Shown here one piece after another: positions 60,178-64,000 of a stretch of DNA of 64,000 nucleotides (positions are counted from its first letter, which is position 1; the number at the start of each line of letters is the position of its first letter). Both the position numbers and the translations under genes were made by a program. Under the pieces are notes generated by a model that was not told the DNA's origin, did no database searches, and worked only from the letters and a program-made list of their open reading frames with translations. The DNA comes from Myrica gale (taxonomy: Eukaryota > Streptophyta > Magnoliopsida > Fagales > Myricaceae): contig OZ005615.1 of the NCBI GenBank assembly GCA_963930655.1, positions 15,704,001-15,768,000 on the forward strand. Direction: 5' to 3'.

Positions 60178-60635
60178 ACCAGGATATTGGTAAGACACAT
60201 GAACTAAAATTTGTAGTAACCGTTGTCTTTAATAAACAGAGTATATTTTGGGTACAATTAGCTGTAAGTGTTGATATAACGTGTTAACTTCATCTGTGAA
60301 ACAAGGTGAGTTTGACATCTTAGACTATATATTTTAGTCTGGGTATTGTCTTCCAATGATGGAAGAATCGCAAATTGTTGGGTTTATAAATATATTTGTA
60401 CAAATGACTCAATGTTGAGCAGCGCACACGTACGCACAAAACACATGGCATTTTACACAACACTCAAATCTAAAATGATTGACTAGCATAATGCATGAGT
60501 GTATTGATGTCGATATAAGAAAAAGTTATAGGGTAACTTATGCAAGTGATTAACACGAGTTCAACCGTGCTTGTCCTTTAGATGAGCAAATGATATAAGT
60601 TGAAATACTGCACACCATGAACTGATATTGACTAC
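60178..60635. other. Intergenic, no gene recognised
   Basis: AT-rich sequence between the transposase fragment and the CACTA-like terminus. Nothing recognisable. Confidence 0.4.
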
Positions 60636-61120
60636 CACTACAACAATTTTTACCTGACGAAAATTTTCGTCGCTGAAGATAGGCATTTTGTCATTAAAGG
60701 TATTCAGCGGCGGAATATTTTTGTCGCCGAAACGCTGTCGCTAAAAGTCATCAGCCATGAAACAATTGTCGACGCTAAAAAGTTTTAGTTGAGAAAACGA
60801 GTTCGTCACTGAAAAGTTGACTTTCAGCAACGAAAAAAGTTCGCCGTTGATGGGAGAAATATTCACCACAAGTACATTATTTTCGTCACTAAAAGTCGTC
60901 AAATATAAAAAATGAATAATTTTTTAACTACGAAAAGTTTCATCCCTAAAATCGTGTTCGAACAAGATTTTCTGATCAAACCAAATTTTATGACATCTTG
61001 TTCGAACCAAATTTTGTGAAATCTTGTTCGAACCAGATTGTTTGTTCAAACTAAATTTTGTAACTCTTGTTCGAAAGAGATTGTCCGTTTGAACCAGATT
61101 TTGTGAGAAAAATTGTCACT
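60636..61120. mobile_element. CACTA-like left terminus with subterminal repeats
   Basis: CACTACAACAATTTTTACC starts at 60636, the CACTA terminal signature. It is followed by short inverted and direct repeats around TTTTCGTC.CTGAA and GTCGCTAAAAGTC. Further in, CTTGTTCGAACCAGATT-like words recur at least four times (60955-61110). The repeat units differ from those of the element at 3802, so it belongs to another family. The matching right end was not found in the window. Confidence 0.6.
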
Positions 61121-62098
61121 ATTACCCAATTTCTTTAGTGAATTAATTGTCACAAATATATCATTTTTTTGTGATATAGAAGAAAGTAATTTGTAACTAT
61201 TAATTTTTTTGTTATAGAGAATGTTTTTGCAACGAAAATAATTTGTAACCAATAATAAAAGTTGTTCAATAACTTTTTTACCTTGATTCATATTTACAAA
61301 AATCCAAATTAGAGCACAATTTAGACCTCATAAAAATATCACAATACCAACACATTTTGGCTCTTTAAATATGAAAACATTCTCAAATACACAAATGCAA
61401 TGTAAAATAGCAAGTTTTACACCAATCCAAAAGCTAGGAAAAAGTATCAATATTCTACACAAATCCAAAACATAAAGAATGTACAAAAGTCTATGTAAGT
61501 TCAAAACCACTAACAAAATTAAAACAAAGAAGAAACCTTACAACTAGCAATAAAACCCTAAGAATCTATTTGTGAAACCTATGCCGAGATATGCTGAAGT
61601 TGCTCTAGCATACATTAAGTTGAAGCATCATTAAGCCTGTTGTTCTAACAAATAGTTGAAGCAGCATGATGAGGGGCTGCACAAGCGAACAGAACCATTT
61701 ACCAGTAAAAGCAATGAAGTGGCATAAAACTTCAAGCCAATACAAATAGATTCACAATCAAGCACTAAGAATTGCAAAAGCCGCAGATGACATTGATGGA
61801 AGCAAGTTCCACAGAGCTTAATCATATTTAGGTATGCAAAGTATATAGAAAAGCTTCCAGATATCTTAATATGAGCTTCCAGATATCTTAATCATATTCA
61901 GGTATGCAAAGTATATAAAGAAACTTGTGTTCTTGAGTTGATCTGATCAGGAAGGAAGGTATTTCTCCTAACAACAAGAGAATCATCTTAATCGGTTACT
62001 TATAAATTGTGGCCCTTAGATTAATCTTTGTCCAGTCACTCCCGTTATCATCAAGCGAACAATCAGACTCATTTACACCAATTCCATCCAGTGGAAAG
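61121..62098. other. Intergenic with a local duplication
   Basis: No gene recognised. Around 61820-61915 the words AGCTTCCAGATATCTTAAT and AGGTATGCAAAGTATATA each occur twice in an overlapping tandem duplication. Confidence 0.5.
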
Positions 62099-62260
62099 CA
62101 GGGCCGGCTCAAGCCAAATGGAGGTCTAAGGCGCTATATAAATTTGTAGGCCTTTTGTATAAAATTTAATATAAAATATTTATAAACTATTAAATTTAAT
62201 ATAAAATATTAAAAGACCCCATTAATTATTTTTCTAGGGGTCTTACACATGACATCAAGG
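62099..62260. mobile_element. Possible hAT-type transposon end
   Basis: CAGGGCCGGCTCAAGCC at 62099 resembles the terminal inverted repeat of plant hAT elements (CAGGGCCGGC...). It is followed by AT-rich sequence with GGCCTTTTGTATAAAATTT. A matching right end and transposase were not found, so this is tentative. Confidence 0.4.
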
Positions 62261-62870
62261 CCCCATAACTTGTACAATTTAAAAATTTATAGGACATTCA
62301 TATAATTTGTATAGTTAATTTATTATAGGGATTTTTTCTCTTTTAGCAAAGTTCATAATGTGAAAAATGATTATGAAGCTTGGAAAAAACATATCAATGA
62401 GAAAAAAAAATTGTACACTTATGATAAAAAAAATTGCATCTTTGTCAATTTTTTTAGTTCAATTGTCTTTTTTATTTCTTGGGTCATCTATAATAAAAAT
62501 ATTGCTTCAATGCATAGTCCAAGTCAAATGGAGCATGCTATATGGCTTGTGTTTTACCTTTTATAAAGGCATTCAATGTTCCATATATGTGTTTACTTTA
62601 ATCATGGTGCAAACATAACTGGTCCCAAACATAAGCACCAATAATTTGCAACAGATGCTCAACAGTTAATTAGAATTTACTGATTTTTTATGTTGCAGCT
62701 TTCTAGGAATTGCATTTGGATCATATTTCATACAGATTTGAGGTTACCAAAATGGGAGATAGTTCTATAATATTGGGTTCATTTGATCCTCAATTATGGA
62801 ACATATATTGCTGTAAAGTTGATAGAAAATTGCACACTCATTGCTATGGTTTTGGCTTTCGAAAATTTCA
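62261..62870. other. Intergenic, no gene recognised
   Basis: Short A- and T-rich frames only. Confidence 0.4.
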
Positions 62871-64000
62871 TGTAATACCCCGACCCTCTAAATATTCTTA
62901 CTTATCCTAATTTTATTTATTAATTATTATAAATATTAATTATATTACTTTTTTTGGATTTAATTATTGTATTAGTTTTTAAATAGAGAAAAATCCCTAA
63001 AATAGATTTACATATCCAAAAATTGTGATAAAACTATCCACTTTCTTGTCTTTTCAAGATCTTCTATTTAAATACTTATTTAACTCATTTCTGTATCTTG
63101 AATATTTTTTATATATTATTTTTAATTGCTAGAAAATTCTAAAATACCCATATTGCTTGTTTTAGCCCTAATTTATTCTAGAAACCTTATTTTTCTTCAA
63201 TATTTATGCTTGCTATGTTTTATTCCCTTGTTTTCTTAGTAAATAGGACGTACCCTAGGTATGACGTGCACCTTATAGTTTATTTGTTAGAATTTTTACA
63301 TAAAATAGTGTTTTTGGGCTTGGATTGCATGATATGATGTCTTTGGGCTTAGAAACAACTTGTTTTTGGACCTTCCATCAGCCCATTCGACCAAGCCCAC
63401 ATCTCAGCCCAGGTAACCACCTCCTTTGACTCTCAAAACCTGTCAAAGCCATAGAATTGCATTGCAATCATTACCAATCATTTAATGCATGCAAAACCAC
63501 CATTCATATGTCAATTAGTGAGTTGCTGCCGCCCCTCTCCTCCATTGCTGCTTCAAGCCTTGTTTAGACCTCTTAATCTAGTGGTAGGCATGATAATTTG
63601 ATCTCTCTAGCCCCTAGAATAGTTACTTCTAACCGTAGGTGTTAACCATTGTCAAGATGGGTATAGGGAGCTCTTGTGAAGGTTTTCTTCATCAGCCCAT
63701 TCGGTTGTTCTCAGAGAGAGAGAGAGTTAGAGAAAGTTGGAGAAGAAGGAGAATAAAGGAGAAGAGGGAGGGTGCTAGCCGAATTTCCCTATGAAGGAGA
63801 AAGAGAAGAAATCTCGGTAAAGGTTGAGGTTCTACTGAGCTTTCCAATCTTTGATGTTATTTTGTTGGTTTTGGATTCTAACAGCAAGCTCTATGTGGGT
63901 TTCAAGTAGCTTTCTGTAGCTACTGACCTTGTTTGGGCCTCTTTTCTTTCTTTTGACCTGGCCCAAGTAGCTTTCTATAGCTACTGACCTTGTTTGAAAA
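62871..64000. repeat. LTR-like start running off the window
   Basis: TGTAATACCCCGACCCTC at 62871 resembles the start of Ty3/gypsy LTRs. The following approximately 1.1 kb is non-coding with a GAGA-rich stretch at 63715-63775. At the very end AAGTAGCTTTCTGTAGCTAC is repeated at about 63904 and 63967. The element cannot be judged without sequence beyond the window. Confidence 0.45.

Overview
The window is nuclear DNA from a flowering plant, most likely a woody eudicot. It has AT-rich intergenic DNA, GT-AG introns, nested plant transposons of several classes, and a clear orthologue of the plant PABP-interacting protein CID7. The species cannot be resolved from the sequence alone. No rRNA, tRNA or CRISPR was recognised.

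Left third (1-19.8 kb). A foldback MITE and a broken hAT transposase (minus strand) come first. They are followed by a CACTA-type DNA transposon starting at 3802 with arrays of palindromic subterminal repeats. A nearly whole 9.9-kb Ty3/gypsy element (Athila/Tat type, 4177-14124) sits inside one array, with a perfect 5-bp target duplication. The CACTA interior (14.5-17.6 kb) carries minus-strand, intron-containing pieces of at least three unrelated host genes: TORMOZ/UTP13-like (WD40), NRAMP metal transporter and SNI1. This makes it a gene-capturing, Pack-CACTA-like element, and it is the most interesting object in the window.

Middle (20.5-44 kb). A full-length but broken L1-type LINE with a C-terminal RNase H (minus strand) is bounded by a perfect 17-bp target duplication. 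Next is a ten-exon BRCT-domain DNA-repair-type gene (plus strand) that looks like an unprocessed pseudogene; it still carries a U12-type intron signature. A PPR-DYW pseudogene (minus strand) and a 595-bp TRIM element follow. Then comes a decayed chromovirus pol fossil, interrupted by a solo LTR from the same family as the 4-14 kb element. One border of that solo LTR has been tandemly duplicated.

Right third (44-64 kb). A repeat-rich stretch leads to the only host gene that looks intact: a five-coding-exon CID7-like gene on the minus strand (PAM2, CUE, DUF1771 and Smr domains). Beyond it lie a copia (SIRE/Maximus-like) fossil, an En/Spm-type transposase fragment split by another solo LTR, an isolated CACTA end, a possible hAT end and an LTR-like start that runs to the window edge.

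Overall this is a gene-poor, transposon-rich region with one probably functional gene, two decayed host genes and one mobile element carrying pieces of several host genes.
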